A stretch of 6,330 nucleotides of DNA, from the NCBI GenBank assembly GCA_021129875.1, contig JAJOKK010000096.1, forward strand, positions 1-6,330. The letters are read 5' to 3'. Shown in pieces: positions 5,745 to 6,330 of this stretch. The notes under the pieces are model-generated. The model was not told the DNA's origin. It searched no databases and was given only the letters and a program-made list of their open reading frames with translations. The translations under genes and the position numbers were made by a program. The number at the start of each line of letters is the position of its first letter. Positions within the stretch are counted from its first letter, which is position 1. The DNA comes from Candidatus Bipolaricaulota bacterium. Lineage in GTDB: Bacteria; Bipolaricaulota; Bipolaricaulia; UBA7950; UBA9294.

Positions 5745-6330
5745 TCACAGATGGCCGGCTTGTTTCAGGGAGAGGTGGCCGTGTTTGGTGACGATCAGGT
5801 GATCGAGGACCGTGATTCCGAGGATCTCCCCTGCTTTCAGTAGCCGTTTTGTCAGGGAGATATCCTCGGCGCTCGCTGCGAGCGTCCCTGAAGGGTGATT
5901 GTGCGCGAGGATGACCGACGCAGCCCGATCGGCGATCGGGTCGGCAAAGACCTCCCGTGGGTGCACCTGATTGGTGTTGAGCAACCCCACGGTGACCACG
6001 CGGGACTCGATCACTTCGTTCGCCCCATCGAGCGACAGGCAGACAAAGTACTCCTGGCGTTTGTCGCGGATCTGCTGGAGGAACGGGAGCGCGTCCTTTG
6101 CCTCACGAATCGGGGCCTTCTCCCCCGCGAGATGCCGTCGAGCCAGTTCTAACGCCGCCACGATCTGACACGCCTTGGCCTGACCGACCCCAGTAATCTT
6201 CCTCAAGGTGGGGACGTCGGCCCGGTCCAACCTCTGCTCCAGTTGGGGCAGGATCGTCGAAGCCAGCTCGAGGACGCCCATCCCCCTGGTGCCGCTCCCC
6301 AACAAGGCAGCAAGGAGTTCCATATCCGAG
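5745..6330 (-). CDS. radC: RadC family JAB/MPN metalloprotein, N terminus outside window
   Basis: About 194 residues of RadC are visible; the frame stays open to the right edge. The in-frame Met at 6323 is probably internal: the codons before it read Ser-Asp, matching the family's ALSDxELLAALLGSGT, so roughly 20-30 N-terminal residues are missing. Counting from that Met, a helix-hairpin-helix DNA-binding motif lies at about 38-60 (LRKITGVGQAKACQIVAALE). A JAB/MPN domain follows at about 75-192, with HPREVF (121-126) and the JAMM motif H141-x-H143-x7-S151-x2-D154 in HNHPSG...SAED. These residues would bind a divalent metal. The protein ends at a TGA (5747-5745) soon after the usual LDHLIV strand. 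The biochemical role of RadC is unsettled; the early DNA-repair phenotype in E. coli was attributed to another gene, and family members often occur on mobile elements. It is convergent with the HEPN/MNT operon, 71 bases apart. Confidence 0.93.
   Translation of the reverse strand, partial: SDMELLAALLGSGTRGMGVLELASTILPQLEQRLDRADVPTLRKITGVGQAKACQIVAALELARRHLAGEKAPIREAKDALPFLQQIRDKRQEYFVCLSLDGANEVIESRVVTVGLLNTNQVHPREVFADPIADRAASVILAHNHPSGTLAASAEDISLTKRLLKAGEILGITVLDHLIVTKHGHLSLKQAGHL

Overview
The window is bacterial chromosomal DNA from a moderately GC-rich genome. Genes have strong Shine-Dalgarno sites, and intergenic stretches are more AT-rich and carry repeats. It encodes a bacterial-type Tgt, an Uup-type ABC-F ATPase and RadC, plus a lipoprotein with PKD domains. 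The Tgt variant and the repeat-laden spacers suggest an environmental, probably uncultured lineage. I cannot name the phylum with confidence.

Layout: positions 1-52 hold a palindromic repeat-like element cut by the window edge. A candidate promoter (63-89) and a long leader hairpin (101-153) precede an uup-like ABC-F gene (239-2035). A separate gene with its own promoter candidate encodes a small lipoprotein with two PKD domains (2248-2847); a candidate terminator overlaps its stop codon. A 669-base spacer (2848-3516) has no convincing gene but holds two clusters of degenerate direct and inverted repeats, the second forming a hairpin just upstream of tgt. The tgt gene (3517-4746) encodes a queuine/preQ1 tRNA-guanine transglycosylase with intact catalytic and zinc residues but an insertion and an altered substrate pocket. 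Next is a two-gene HEPN/MNT cassette (4947-5336 and 5293-5673), overlapping by 44 bases, of toxin-antitoxin type. A convergent radC gene (5745 to the right edge, N terminus missing) closes the window.

Functionally, uup (translation/ribosome-associated) and tgt (tRNA anticodon modification) are housekeeping genes. The PKD lipoprotein is probably surface-exposed. The HEPN/MNT pair and neighbouring radC look like an accessory segment: a predicted HEPN RNase with an adjacent nucleotidyltransferase that would neutralise it. Apart from HEPN/MNT no operon is evident; gaps of 200-670 bases separate the other same-strand genes. I saw no tRNA, rRNA, CRISPR array, transposase or complete insertion sequence. 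The points most worth a second look are the divergent Tgt pocket, the HEPN protein lacking the usual AMPylated tyrosine position, and the inverted repeat clusters.
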